Shown in pieces: positions 1 through 10,823 of a DNA stretch of 64,000 nt. This DNA comes from Caldicellulosiruptor diazotrophicus (GTDB taxonomy: Bacteria > Bacillota > Thermoanaerobacteria > Caldicellulosiruptorales > Caldicellulosiruptoraceae): positions 952,001-1,016,000 of the forward strand of contig NZ_AP024480.1 in NCBI RefSeq assembly GCF_017347585.1. The letters run 5' to 3'. Every line of letters starts with the position of its first letter. The first letter of the stretch is position 1. The notes beneath the pieces were generated by a model that was not told the origin of the DNA, did no database searches, and worked only from the letters and a program-made list of their open reading frames with translations. Position numbers and translations under genes: made by a program.

Positions 1-62
1 ATATCATTTTACAGATTTTGAAAAACAAGCTTTGAGACTTTTAAAAGGGGAAAGACAGCATT

Positions 63-884
63 ATGAAAACTTGCTTTATAGTCAACACTTCTTTGGAAAA
101 AGAGCTTCCTATTTATCTTAAAAGCGTGGGCTTTAACCAGTCTCAAGAGCATATTGTTCGAAAGAATGGGCATCCGGATTTTCATTATCTTCACACCGCG
201 CAAGGTAGAGGAGTTTTAATTGTGGATGGGAAGGAGTACATTGTTGATGAGTCTGTGGCATTTTTCTTGTGGCCAGGTGTTCCCCACGAATATTATGCGA
301 TATCTTCTGAGTGGTCAACAGTGTGGCTTACTTTCAATGGCCCTGCTTGTGAGATGATATTAAAAACCATGGGAATAAAACCTTTTGAAATATTTAAACT
401 CTCAAGCAAGCAGTATTTGGAAGGCATTTTAGAAGCTATTTCGAATAAAGCATCATATTACAATTATATTGTTTCAATTGAATGTTCTCAGCTTATTTAT
501 AGCTTTATCCTTCACATGGTATTGAATCTCCAGAACAAGATTGAAAGAAATTTTGAGAGTAATTATTTAAAGCTACTTCCAATCCTAAGATATGTCGAAG
601 AGAATTTTGCCAAGAATATTACTCTTGAAGAGCTTTCCAAATTGATTGGTCTTTCGCCACAGCATCTTTGCTCAATTTTTAAGAAAACTTTTCAAACAAC
701 ACCCTATGAATACTTAATAAGAATTAGAATTCAGAAAGCAAAGGAACTTTTGATAAAAAACCCGCTGATTCAAATAAAAGAAGTTTGTTATGAAGTTGGA
801 TTTAGAAATCCAAGTTATTTCTGCTATATGTTCAAAAAATTAGAGGGAATAACACCAATGCAGTTCAAAAAACTTTTTGGATAA
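63..884 (+). CDS. AraC-family transcriptional regulator
   Basis: A 273-residue DNA-binding regulator. The N-terminal half (about 10-150) reads as an AraC cupin-like ligand-sensing domain, with HPDFHYLHTAQGRG and a WPGVPHEY stretch. The C-terminal 100 residues (about 168-270) are the double helix-turn-helix, with LEELSKLIGLSPQHLCSIFK and the family ending EVGFRNPSYFCYMFKKLEGITP. Such proteins usually sense a sugar or metabolite and activate a nearby transport or glycoside gene, but the likely target lies outside the window upstream. ATG 63 is preceded by AAAGGGGAAAG. Length is typical. The ligand cannot be predicted. Confidence 0.9.
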   Translation: MKTCFIVNTSLEKELPIYLKSVGFNQSQEHIVRKNGHPDFHYLHTAQGRGVLIVDGKEYIVDESVAFFLWPGVPHEYYAISSEWSTVWLTFNGPACEMILKTMGIKPFEIFKLSSKQYLEGILEAISNKASYYNYIVSIECSQLIYSFILHMVLNLQNKIERNFESNYLKLLPILRYVEENFAKNITLEELSKLIGLSPQHLCSIFKKTFQTTPYEYLIRIRIQKAKELLIKNPLIQIKEVCYEVGFRNPSYFCYMFKKLEGITPMQFKKLFG

Positions 885-977
885 TAATTTGTAAAGGTCA
901 CAACATTTATGGAAGTTAGGCGTTATATAAAGTAGAATAAAAAAACAAAAAGAAGTTGTTTTTAGGAGGGAATTTAG

Positions 978-1709
978 TTGAAAATGAAAAACAAAAAAGT
1001 TGGATCTGTGAGTTTAGCAATCTTGCTGCTTTTGGCAACTTTTTTGGTATTTTTTGCACCAAAGGTGGATGCCTCTTCTGGAACTGATCAGTCAAAAACA
1101 GAAATTACTGTGAAAGGACAGGCATCGGTTTATGTAGAACCTGACGTGGCCATTTTGACATTTGGGGTTTTGAGTGAAAATATCAGTGCAGATGCTGCAT
1201 ACTCTCAAACTGCAGCAAAGATTAGCAAAACCATTGATGCAATAAAAAAGCTTGGAATTGACCCAAAGGATATAAAGACACTTAGAGTAAATGTTTATCC
1301 AAAATATTCTTACAACAAAGATGACGGTACTTCAAAGATAGTAGGCTTTTATGCATCAACTGATTTGACCGTAACTGTAAGAAATCTTTCTATTGTTGGT
1401 AAGACAATTGATACTGCATTCAAAAATGGCGTAAATACATTTAGTAGCCTAACATTTGATATTTCGAACTCATCGTCTTACTACAACCAGGCACTCTCAA
1501 AAGCACTTGAGAATGCAAAGCAAAAAGCAGCAACAATTGCAAAAGGACTTGGTATAAGTCTTAGCAAGCCAAAATCTGTTACTGAAAATAGCTATGTGAA
1601 CACTCCTCCTATAGTCTACTACAAGGCAGAAGCTTTGGCTTCTTCAGCATCAACCCAAATTCAGCCTGGCACAATTGAGATAAAGGCAGAGGTGACATTG
1701 GTGTACTGA
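978..1709 (+). CDS. SIMPL (DUF541) domain exported protein
   Basis: A 243-residue protein with an N-terminal signal or anchor segment (about 8-30, hydrophobic, then FAPKVDASSG). The rest is a SIMPL/DUF541 domain: ITVKGQASVYVEPDVAILTF at its start, a central TSKIVGFYASTDLTVTVR strand pair and a C-terminal IEIKAEVTLVY strand. The family is periplasmic or extracytoplasmic and has been linked to oxidative-stress tolerance and adhesion, but its biochemistry is poorly defined. The start is TTG 978, 7 bases after AGGAGGG; ATG 984 would be too far. It converges on trxA, with a shared terminator at 1729-1762. Confidence 0.85.
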   Translation: MKMKNKKVGSVSLAILLLLATFLVFFAPKVDASSGTDQSKTEITVKGQASVYVEPDVAILTFGVLSENISADAAYSQTAAKISKTIDAIKKLGIDPKDIKTLRVNVYPKYSYNKDDGTSKIVGFYASTDLTVTVRNLSIVGKTIDTAFKNGVNTFSSLTFDISNSSSYYNQALSKALENAKQKAATIAKGLGISLSKPKSVTENSYVNTPPIVYYKAEALASSASTQIQPGTIEIKAEVTLVY

Positions 1710-1728
1710 GATTTTCTAAAATATACGC

Positions 1729-1762
1729 AAAAAGGCGGCAGTTTTATCCCTGCCGCCTTTTC
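1729..1762. terminator. Bidirectional terminator between the SIMPL gene and trxA
   Basis: Inverted repeat AAAAGGCGGCAG / (C)TGCCGCCTTTT with a loop of about 8 bases. It is flanked by A and T tracts on both sides, so it can end both convergent genes. Confidence 0.85.
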
Positions 1763-1780
1763 AAGTTAGTTTTAGAAGCA

Positions 1781-2107
1781 TTAGAGATTTCTGTTTATAA
1801 AGTTTACAAAGTCACTCTTAGGTCTTGCACCGATAATCTTGTCAACTGCCTTGCCATTTTTGAAGAGCATTATTGTTGGAATACTCATGATCCTGAATGC
1901 ATATGCTATGTCGCCATAGTCGTCTACATTGAGTTTTGCAAATTTTACTTTTCCTGCATATTCCTGAGCAAGCTCTTCTATAACAGGTGCAACCATTCTA
2001 CACGGGCCACACCACGCTGCCCAGAAATCAACAACAACGGGAATGTCTGATTGCAAGACCTCTCTTTCGAAGTTTTCACTTGTTAAAGTTACAATGTTAT
2101 CTGCCAT
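1781..2107 (-). CDS. trxA: Thioredoxin
   Basis: A 108-residue cytosolic thioredoxin, the normal family length. It carries the redox motif WCGPC (Cys33/Cys36 from the chosen start), the preceding VVVDFWAAW strand and the cis-proline region [12 protein letters not shown]. It reduces protein disulfides using thioredoxin reductase, which is not in the window. ATG 2107 lies 6-8 bases after AAAGGAGATG, so the longer in-frame opening to 2128 is unlikely. It lies downstream of the CsoR/CstR-family repressor on the same strand with a gap of about 45 bases, which suggests co-transcription. Confidence 0.95.
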   Translation of the reverse strand: MADNIVTLTSENFEREVLQSDIPVVVDFWAAWCGPCRMVAPVIEELAQEYAGKVKFAKLNVDDYGDIAYAFRIMSIPTIMLFKNGKAVDKIIGARPKSDFVNFINRNL

Positions 2108-2151
2108 TTTTATCACATCTCCTTTCAATTTTTATATATACCCACTTTTAT

Positions 2152-2421
2152 TTATTTGATAAACCTTAATAAGGTTTCAATCAACTCATCAATACTTTTT
2201 TCATTTTCAGTATTTTTGTACTCAGCAATGCATGACTTTGAATACTTTTCAAGTATAATCGCCCCAACTTTATTTAGCGCAGCTTTTACAGCTGCAATCT
2301 GTGTCAAAACATCGTTGCAAGACTTGTCATTCTCAATCATCTTCTGAATACCCTTAATCTGTCCTTCAATCTTTCTGAGTCTCAGCAAAAGATTTTCTTT
2401 TTCTTTGCTCAGTTCATCCAC
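2152..2421 (-). CDS. CsoR/RcnR/CstR-family (DUF156) repressor
   Basis: An all-helical 89-residue repressor, with LLLRLRKIEGQIKGIQKMIE at its N-terminus as in the CsoR family. Copper-sensing CsoR uses a Cys-His-Cys triad. Here the corresponding positions are Cys35, Tyr60 and Cys64, so the His is missing while both Cys are kept. That pattern is closer to the persulfide sensor CstR than to a copper sensor (inference). GTG 2421 follows GGGAGGG by about 8 bases and is preferred over the ATG 6 codons upstream, which overlaps that site. Pairing with thioredoxin fits a thiol or sulfur stress role. Confidence 0.85.
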   Translation of the reverse strand: MDELSKEKENLLLRLRKIEGQIKGIQKMIENDKSCNDVLTQIAAVKAALNKVGAIILEKYSKSCIAEYKNTENEKSIDELIETLLRFIK

Positions 2422-2463
2422 CTTTATAACCCTCCCCATACCATATACCCCTATTACTTATTT

Positions 2464-2491
2464 ATTATACCCTCATTTTTTATTTTGTCAA
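2464..2491 (-). promoter_or_regulatory. Sigma-A promoter for the CsoR/CstR-like gene and trxA
   Basis: On the minus strand, TTGACA (2486-2491) and TATAAT (2464-2469) are separated by 16 bases. The early transcript region contains the G-tract TAGGGGTATA just before the gene, which could be part of the repressor's own operator. The sequence does not show a full palindrome. Confidence 0.7.
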
Positions 2492-2641
2492 CATTTTTTA
2501 AAAATAATTTTTTGTAAAATGTTACTATAGTAAACATAAGATTTTAAGAGAAAATTAAAGATATAATAAATTTATCCCGAGAAAATTAAAAATAATCAAA
2601 AAATTTAGCCTTAAATTGTCTAAAATAAACACTTTTAATAA

Positions 2642-2669
2642 TTGACAAGTATTCACAAATAGGTATAAT
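2642..2669 (+). promoter_or_regulatory. Promoter of the GT4/toroid operon, with a leader of about 155 nt
   Basis: TTGACA (2642-2647) and TATAAT (2664-2669) with a 16-base spacer. The rest of the 2440-2832 gene-free stretch is AT-rich. The leader from about 2677 to 2832 shows no recognised riboswitch or strong terminator and ends in AAAGGAGGGG before ATG 2833. Confidence 0.7.
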
Positions 2670-2832
2670 GAAAATCAAGGAAGGTCAAAGTAAAACAAAT
2701 CAGGGTATAAACTCAAGTCTCATGTCGTTTGTAGTTTTCCAGTGGTTTTGATGGTAAGGTATAAGTAAAAGTGGCAGTGGGAAAAATAATTTTAGCCACA
2801 AAATAAATAGTTTTTGAAAAGGAGGGGTTTAA

Positions 2833-3993
2833 ATGGCTATAAAGCCAGTATTTGTAAGCACATATCCTCCAAGAGAATGTGGTATTGCCACTTTTACACA
2901 GGATTTGGTAAATGCAATTGAAAAATATAATGATGTAAGACGTTGTTATATAATAGCTCTGAGCAAAGACAAGCATATTTATGACAATAGAGTACTATAT
3001 GACATTAATCAAGATAAATTTTCAGGTTATGTAAAAGCAGCGAATCTTATTAATATGTCAGATATTGATGTTGTGATAATTGAGCATGAATACGGAATAT
3101 TTGGTGGGGAGGATGGAGATTATATAATCCCATTTGTGAAGCTTATCAAAAAACCAATCATTACAACATTCCACACAGTTTTGAAAAATCCAACTGCAAA
3201 ACAATTTGAAATACTGAAAAAACTGGCAGATCTGAGTTCCAAGGTCGTTACAATGGCTAAAACCACCAAGGATGTTCTTATGGAAGTGTATGACATAGAA
3301 GAAGAAAAGATTGAAATTGTTCACCACGGTGTACCATATATGGAACTTGATGACAAAGAAACTTTGAAAGAAAAGTATGGGTTAAAAGGTAGAAAAGTAA
3401 TATCCACGTTTGGACTTATTAGTCCTGGCAAGGGTTTAGAGTATGCAATTGAAGCAATGAACAAGGTAAGAAAGGAATTTCCAGAGTCTGTGTATCTGAT
3501 TTTGGGTCAAACGCACCCGAATATCAAAAGAATAAAAGGTGAAGAGTATAGAGAAAAACTTATAAATATAGTAAAAGAATTAAAGTTAGAAAACAACGTC
3601 CAGTTTGTTGACAGATATTTAACAAAAATAGAAATAATGGAATATTTACGCCTGAGCGACATTTACCTGACTCCTTACATAGGGAGGGAGCAGGCAGTAT
3701 CAGGTACGCTTGCATATGCGATTGGTTCTGGCAAGGCTATAGTTTCGACACCTTACACTTACGCTCAGGAGATGCTTTCGGATGGCAGAGGTGTTCTTGT
3801 AGAGTTTGAAGATGCTCAGTCTATTGCAGATGGAATACTGATGCTTCTGAAAGATGAGAATCTCAGAAAAGAGATCGAAAGAAAGACATTGGAGATTGGC
3901 AAAGAGATGTACTGGCACAATGTTGCAAAGAGAATGATAGATATATTCTATGATGTTGTTGAAATAAACAAGAAGGTAGGGGTGATAGCATGA
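2833..3993 (+). CDS. Glycosyltransferase, GT4 family
   Basis: A 386-residue GT-B fold transferase. The N-terminal domain begins VFVSTYPPRECGIATFTQDL, the acceptor-side glycine loop. The C-terminal nucleotide-sugar domain has TFGLISPGKGLEYAIEAM, LILGQTHPN and the conserved acidic region YIGREQAVSGTLAYAIGSGK. It probably moves a hexose from an NDP-sugar to a glycan or glycolipid acceptor. Its stop overlaps the next start by 4 bases (ATGA), so the two are translationally coupled. Relatives found beside toroid and beta-mannoside genes suggest mannan-type chemistry, but that is only inference. Confidence 0.85.
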   Translation: MAIKPVFVSTYPPRECGIATFTQDLVNAIEKYNDVRRCYIIALSKDKHIYDNRVLYDINQDKFSGYVKAANLINMSDIDVVIIEHEYGIFGGEDGDYIIPFVKLIKKPIITTFHTVLKNPTAKQFEILKKLADLSSKVVTMAKTTKDVLMEVYDIEEEKIEIVHHGVPYMELDDKETLKEKYGLKGRKVISTFGLISPGKGLEYAIEAMNKVRKEFPESVYLILGQTHPNIKRIKGEEYREKLINIVKELKLENNVQFVDRYLTKIEIMEYLRLSDIYLTPYIGREQAVSGTLAYAIGSGKAIVSTPYTYAQEMLSDGRGVLVEFEDAQSIADGILMLLKDENLRKEIERKTLEIGKEMYWHNVAKRMIDIFYDVVEINKKVGVIA

Positions 3994-5072
3994 AAAGAGG
4001 AACAAAAAGGCTTGCCCTTCCTTCTTTAAATACAAAACATCTTTTTAGAATGACAGACTCAACAGGAATTTTGCAGCACGCTAAATTCTCAGTCCCAAAC
4101 TACAAAGAAGGATATACAACAGATGATAATGCAAGAGCGCTGATTGTAGCTTTGAGGCTCTATGAAAAGACTGGTGACAAATCATACCTTGACCTTGTTT
4201 ACAGATACATGGCATTTTTATACAATGCTTATACCGAGGATGGATTTTTTAGAAACTTTATGAATTATTCAAGAGTATTCATTGACGAAAAAGGGACGGA
4301 AGACTGTTTTGCAAGGTCTTTGATTGCTCTTTCGTATGTTTACAGCTCTGAGATACTTGATAGTTCTATTAAAGAGCTTGCGTATGTGATGTTAAAGCGT
4401 TCACTCAGAAATGTTTTGCACCTCAGCTATCCTATTAGTATCGCATATTCAGTAGTTGCACTTTCAATGTTGCACGACATAAAAGAGTTTTCAAGCGAAG
4501 CAAAAATGTACTTGGAAGCTCTTTCTGAAAAACTTTTAAACTTTTACCGCAAACACTCAGATGAGAACTGGAAATGGTTTTCTGACAAGCTCACATATGC
4601 CAATGCAATAATTCCCTATGCTTTGTTTAGAGCTTTTGCTGTTACAGAAAAAGAAAAGTATTTAAAGGCTGCAAAAGAAGCTCTTGATTTCTTGTCTGGT
4701 ATTTTATTTGAAAATGGAATTCTAAGAGTTATAGGGAACAGAGGATGGTATGAAAAAGGAAAAGAACGTCCTTATTTTGATGAGCAACCAATTGATGCAT
4801 GTGACTGTGTGATAGCCTATACTGAGGCTTATAAAATCACTGAAGAAAAAGAATACAAAGAAAAAGCTTTAAAAGCTTTCAAGTGGTTTTTAGGTGAAAA
4901 TATTCACAAAAAACCTCTGTATGATGAAAAAACAGGGGGATGTAGAGACGGTATAGAAGAGGATGGCATTAACCAGAACCAGGGTGCAGAATCTACCATT
5001 TGTTACCTCTTAGCACGGCTTTTCATCGAAGATCTCGTTAAAAGCGAAGAAAAGAATAAAGAGGTTGTGTAA
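3990..5072 (+). CDS. Predicted alpha/alpha-toroid glycan enzyme coupled to GT4
   Basis: A 360-residue protein of repeated amphipathic helix pairs, in which glycine/aromatic turns recur (TTDDNARALIVALRLYEKTG, GFFRNFMNYSR, NENWKWF-like and YFDEQPIDACDCVIAYTEAY). This is the look of a six-hairpin toroid, as in epimerases and GH76/GH88-type hydrolases. No catalytic pair can be assigned with certainty. The acidic ENQ/DDN-type turns (TTDDNA, DEQPID, EEDGINQNQGAEST) are candidate active-site positions. It overlaps the upstream GT4 by ATGA and probably acts on the same glycan. The operon ends at the hairpin just downstream. Confidence 0.7.
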   Translation: MKRGTKRLALPSLNTKHLFRMTDSTGILQHAKFSVPNYKEGYTTDDNARALIVALRLYEKTGDKSYLDLVYRYMAFLYNAYTEDGFFRNFMNYSRVFIDEKGTEDCFARSLIALSYVYSSEILDSSIKELAYVMLKRSLRNVLHLSYPISIAYSVVALSMLHDIKEFSSEAKMYLEALSEKLLNFYRKHSDENWKWFSDKLTYANAIIPYALFRAFAVTEKEKYLKAAKEALDFLSGILFENGILRVIGNRGWYEKGKERPYFDEQPIDACDCVIAYTEAYKITEEKEYKEKALKAFKWFLGENIHKKPLYDEKTGGCRDGIEEDGINQNQGAESTICYLLARLFIEDLVKSEEKNKEVV

Positions 5073-5096
5073 GTTTCTCACAACCTCTTTTTTTCT
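5061..5096 (+). terminator. Terminator of the GT4/toroid operon
   Basis: GAGGTTGTG (5061-5069) pairs with CACAACCTC (5079-5087), followed by TTTTTTT. The left arm overlaps the last codons of the toroid gene. Confidence 0.9.
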
Positions 5097-5230
5097 TCTA
5101 ATTTTTTTAGAATTGGCATATTTTGATTTTCTATGGTTGTTTTGAAATTGTTTTGATTATCTTCCTTGCTAAGATTTAAGTAATTTTGCAGTGTTTCAGT
5201 TATTCTTTCAATATCACTTGGCTTTTTCAT
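5078..5230 (-). CDS. Possible small protein, 50 residues, unknown
   Basis: A minus-strand open frame beginning MKKPSDIERITETL and ending LKKLEEKKRL. AGGA lies 8 bases before ATG 5230. It is hydrophilic and helical, with no Cys and no membrane segment. It occupies most of the otherwise empty stretch between the toroid gene and trmK. Its last codons lie inside the terminator hairpin of the opposite gene. I do not recognise it. The good ribosome site and protein-like composition argue for it; its short length argues for caution. Confidence 0.4.
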   Translation of the reverse strand: MKKPSDIERITETLQNYLNLSKEDNQNNFKTTIENQNMPILKKLEEKKRL

Positions 5231-5269
5231 TTCTTTTATCCTGCTTAATTAAAGTGTTTGATATTATTA

Positions 5270-5300
5270 TTGACAAAAATTATAATTGATATTAGAAAAA
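5270..5300 (+). promoter_or_regulatory. Possible promoter upstream of trmK
   Basis: TTGACA at 5270-5275 is followed by AT-rich DNA. The -10 element (around 5291-5298, GATATTAG) is weak. The placement is right for the trmK-nif3-ligA-ubiB run. Confidence 0.4.
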
Positions 5301-5328
5301 AATATAGATTTTTGGGAGAAAGGTTTTA

Positions 5329-5994
5329 GTGATTTCAAAGCGAATTGAAGGAATCATAAATCTTTTGGATAGATGCAATACTCTTGCTGATATCGGATGT
5401 GACCACGGGTATGTTGCGGTAGAAGCCATTAAAAGAAAAATTGCAAATAAAGTCTTTGCAGTTGACATCAATTTTCAGCCTCTATTGAAAGCAAAAGAGC
5501 TTTCTAAAAAAGAAAATGTAGATGATAAAATAGAGTTTTTGCTTGGCAATGGATTTGATCCAATTGAAGAAGAAGTTGATGAAGCTGTTATTGCAGGGAT
5601 GGGTTCAGAAAACATCTGTAGTATTTTATCTAAGGCAAAAGACAGAATATTTAATACCACCTTGGTATTGCAGCCAATGAAAGATGTTGAGCTTTTAAGA
5701 AGGTGGCTGTTTGAAAATGGGTTTGATATATCAATAGAAAAGGTTATAAAGGACAAAAACAGGTTTTATATTATTATAAAATCAAGTTATTTACAAAAAA
5801 AAATATCTTTTTCAGATAAAGATATTTATATTGGAAGACATATTCATGACAGAACAGAAGAAAGTTATGAACTTCTTTTGAAAATGAAAGAAAAGATGCA
5901 GAAAATCATGGGGATGAAAAAGAGAAGTTTTTTAGATACCTCATATGAAGAAAAGGTTTTAACTATGATAGAGGAGGAATTGAAAAAGTGGTAA
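5329..5994 (+). CDS. trmK: tRNA (adenine(22)-N1)-methyltransferase
   Basis: A 221-residue SAM-dependent methyltransferase of the TrmK (YqfN) family, which methylates N1 of A22 in tRNA. The Rossmann motif I is CNTLADIGCDHGYVAVEA, then VFAVDINFQPLLKAKE, and the NPPW-like position is EAVIAGMGSENI, typical of this family. LQPMKDVELLRRWLFENGFD is also diagnostic. The start is GTG 5329 after GGGAGAAAGG. The last codons overlap the next gene (GTG 5988), the trmK-nif3 pairing seen in many Firmicutes. Confidence 0.9.
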   Translation: MISKRIEGIINLLDRCNTLADIGCDHGYVAVEAIKRKIANKVFAVDINFQPLLKAKELSKKENVDDKIEFLLGNGFDPIEEEVDEAVIAGMGSENICSILSKAKDRIFNTTLVLQPMKDVELLRRWLFENGFDISIEKVIKDKNRFYIIIKSSYLQKKISFSDKDIYIGRHIHDRTEESYELLLKMKEKMQKIMGMKKRSFLDTSYEEKVLTMIEEELKKW

Positions 5995-7088
5995 GCATTC
6001 AAGAAATAATTTCGTTTATAGAGACATATTTTCCCAAAAAACTCTCATATGAATGGGACAACTGCGGTCTTCAGGTTGGGAGTTATTCAGACAAAGTAGA
6101 TTCAGTTTTGATATGTTTAGATGTGACAGAGGATGTTTTAAAAGAAGCTATCTTGCTTGGAGCAAAGCTTATAATTTCTCATCATCCCCTTATTTTTCAG
6201 GGAATCAAAAACATAAAAGATGACACACCAGAAGGAAGGATTATCATAGATGCTATCAAAAACGGCATAAATATATATTCTGCTCACACCAGTGCCGATG
6301 TCTCGAAACATGGTATAAACCACTGGCTTGCAAATCTTATAGGTCTTGAAAACATTGAGGGTTTGAGCATCAAACAAAAAAGTGGGTATTTTAAAGTTGT
6401 TGTGTATGTACCAGTAGACTATGTTCAAAATGTGTTAGAGGCAATGGCAAATGAGGGAGCGGGCTTTGTTGGGAAATACAGCCACTGCTTTTTTGCAGTC
6501 GAAGGTGAAGGTAGTTTCAAGCCTCAAGAAGGTGCAAAACCTTTTTTAGGACAGGTGGGGAGGCTTGAAAAGGTTAAAGAGGTAAGACTTGAGAGCATAG
6601 TGCCTGAAGATAAGCTCAAAAATGTAATAAAATCGATGTTAAAAGCTCATCCTTATGAAGAAGTTGCATATGACATATACCGGCTTGAAAATGAAATATC
6701 ATATGAATGTTTAGGAGTTATTGGAGAAAAGAAAATTTTGGCAAAAGATCTTATCTTAGAGTTAAAACAAAAACTAAACCTTGATTTCGTAAAGGCAAGT
6801 ATTCAAAAGGATGCTTTTAAAAAGATAGCCATTGTCAGTGGTTCTGGTAAGGACCTTATAAAGGATGCATATTTCAAAGGTGCAGACTGTCTTATCACAG
6901 GCGAGGTTGGTCACCACGGGATTTTGCTGGCAAAGTCGCTATCGATGAGCATAATAGAGCTTGGACATTATGAGAGCGAGAAGGTTTTTGTAGATATCGT
7001 TTACAGCCTTTTAGAAGAATTTAAGAAAAAAGATGATCTAAAAATATATAAATCCAAAATCAATACCAGTTATACAAACATTTACTAA
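5988..7088 (+). CDS. Nif3-like dinuclear metal-centre protein
   Basis: A 366-residue NIF3/YqfO family protein. N-terminal metal-binding elements are YEWDNCGLQVG, SHHPLIFQGIKN and NIYSAHTSAD. The C-terminal half has DCLITGEVGHH and the family-typical IELGHYESEK. The central insert (about 130-230) matches the longer Firmicute form, a PII-like domain inserted between the two Nif3 halves. It forms hexameric toroids with two metals per subunit. Its reaction is uncertain; GTP cyclohydrolase-like activity has been proposed for relatives. It starts at GTG 5988, inside the trmK stop region. Confidence 0.88.
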   Translation: MVSIQEIISFIETYFPKKLSYEWDNCGLQVGSYSDKVDSVLICLDVTEDVLKEAILLGAKLIISHHPLIFQGIKNIKDDTPEGRIIIDAIKNGINIYSAHTSADVSKHGINHWLANLIGLENIEGLSIKQKSGYFKVVVYVPVDYVQNVLEAMANEGAGFVGKYSHCFFAVEGEGSFKPQEGAKPFLGQVGRLEKVKEVRLESIVPEDKLKNVIKSMLKAHPYEEVAYDIYRLENEISYECLGVIGEKKILAKDLILELKQKLNLDFVKASIQKDAFKKIAIVSGSGKDLIKDAYFKGADCLITGEVGHHGILLAKSLSMSIIELGHYESEKVFVDIVYSLLEEFKKKDDLKIYKSKINTSYTNIY

Positions 7089-7122
7089 ACTCAAATTTTA
7101 AAATTATAAACATAGAGGGTGA

Positions 7123-9153
<2,031 letters not shown>

Positions 9154-9159
9154 GTTTGT

Positions 9160-10803
9160 TTGCAACACAACAGGAAAAGAACAATTAATAGACTGAGGCA
9201 TATTATCAATGTCTTTGTAAAACACGGTTTTGGCTATATCTTTAGTAGCACTCCACTTGTAAAATTTAAAAGGTTTTCTGAAAACAAAGTAAATAGAGGA
9301 CAGAGACTTAAAAATGCTTTAGAAGAGCTTGGGACGACATTTATCAAGATGGGTCAGCTTCTTGCAAACAGACCTGACCTTGTGCCAGAAGACATTATAG
9401 CAGAGCTTAAAAATCTTCAGGAAAACGTAAAATCATTTTCTTTTGACGAGGCAAAACGTATTTTGGTCCGAAATGGCATCTATGACAAGTTTGAGTATAT
9501 AGAAAAAGATCCAATTGCAACAGCTTCAATTGGGCAGGTCCACATAGGTTATATAGATGGTAAAAAGGTTGCTGTGAAAATAAGAAGACCTAATGTTGAT
9601 AATGAGGTTAAAACTGATATAGAGATTTTAAAAAAAATAAGTTCAATTTTAGACAAGTACTCGCCAGTAAAAAATATTGTCAGTTTTTCAGATATAATAA
9701 ACGAAGTTGCAAACGTGCTTTTAAAAGAGATAGATTTCAGGTTTGAACAAAACAACATAAAAAATCTCAGGAAAGCTCTTTCAACCAATGAAGTTATTAT
9801 TCCTGATGTGTATGATGAGCTTTGCTCTGAAGAGGTTCTTGTTACAAGTTTTATTGAGGCAAACACCTTAGGCAATATAGAGGTTGAAAAAATTCCGTTG
9901 ATAGAGAGAATAAAGCTTGGTAAAAAACTTGTAAATCTGTATCTTTCGCAGATATTTGAAATAGGAGTATTTCATGCAGACCCCCATCCGGGTAATATTT
10001 TAATTACAGAAAATCACGAAATTGCCTTTGTAGACTTTGGAATGGTAGGCTACCTTAGCAGACAAGATAGAGAAAATCTTTCTAATTTGCTTTTAGGAAT
10101 AGTCTTGAATGACAAGAAAAAAGCTATTAAAGCTTTCAAAGAACTTGGAATAATTCAAAAAGGCATTGATGCCAATAGATTTTACAATGATATTGAAAGT
10201 ATTGTTAATCACTATATAAACCAGCCCATCAGTTCTATTAAGGTAGCAGATGTGTTTAATAATGTTTTTAAGCTAACGTTTAAGTACAAACTAAAAATTC
10301 CGCAGCAGTTTGTTTTGTTTGGCAGGACGCTTAGCCTTCTTGAAAATGACATTACTATTTTAAAAGTTGATTTAAATATTTTAGAGGCAATTTTACCATA
10401 TGTAAATAGGCTTGTGGTCAAAAATAGGCTTTCTAGACTTAGCATTGCTAATTTATTTAACATCTTGTCATCTTACTTTAGTTTACTTGAGTTTTTGCCC
10501 AAAAAGACAGAAACAATATTAGAAAAACTCGAAGAGGACGAACTTACCCTTAATATCGAGATTAAAAACATAGACAAGATTCTGCACCAAATGGAAAGAC
10601 TTGCAAACAAAGTTTCACTTTCGGTTATTCTTCTTTCAGTTAGTATTATAATTGCAGGTATGACGGTTGGAGGTTTGCTTTCTCCAGCCTTGTACAAAAC
10701 AATTTTATCAGCATGGTATTTATGGGCTTTAAGATTGGGTATATTAATATTGATTGTTCTTATTATTATTATGCTTGTCATGATTATCAGAAAAGAAAAA
10801 TAA
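9160..10803 (+). CDS. ABC1/UbiB-family atypical kinase, membrane-anchored
   Basis: A 547-residue protein of the ABC1/ADCK/UbiB family. It shows the KxGQ region GTTFIKMGQLLANRPDLVP, the alanine-rich loop ATASIGQVHIG, the VAVKIRRP lysine and the catalytic FHADPHPGNI and FVDFGMVGY motifs. Two hydrophobic segments near the C-terminus (about 485-545) should anchor it in the membrane. Family members support isoprenoid-lipid or quinone metabolism and act as ATPases. No ubiquinone pathway is expected in a clostridial anaerobe, so the substrate is unknown. TTG 9160 follows GGAG closely after ligA. Confidence 0.88.
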   Translation: MQHNRKRTINRLRHIINVFVKHGFGYIFSSTPLVKFKRFSENKVNRGQRLKNALEELGTTFIKMGQLLANRPDLVPEDIIAELKNLQENVKSFSFDEAKRILVRNGIYDKFEYIEKDPIATASIGQVHIGYIDGKKVAVKIRRPNVDNEVKTDIEILKKISSILDKYSPVKNIVSFSDIINEVANVLLKEIDFRFEQNNIKNLRKALSTNEVIIPDVYDELCSEEVLVTSFIEANTLGNIEVEKIPLIERIKLGKKLVNLYLSQIFEIGVFHADPHPGNILITENHEIAFVDFGMVGYLSRQDRENLSNLLLGIVLNDKKKAIKAFKELGIIQKGIDANRFYNDIESIVNHYINQPISSIKVADVFNNVFKLTFKYKLKIPQQFVLFGRTLSLLENDITILKVDLNILEAILPYVNRLVVKNRLSRLSIANLFNILSSYFSLLEFLPKKTETILEKLEEDELTLNIEIKNIDKILHQMERLANKVSLSVILLSVSIIIAGMTVGGLLSPALYKTILSAWYLWALRLGILILIVLIIIMLVMIIRKEK

Positions 10804-10823
10804 TATTTGTGGAGGTGTGAGAA

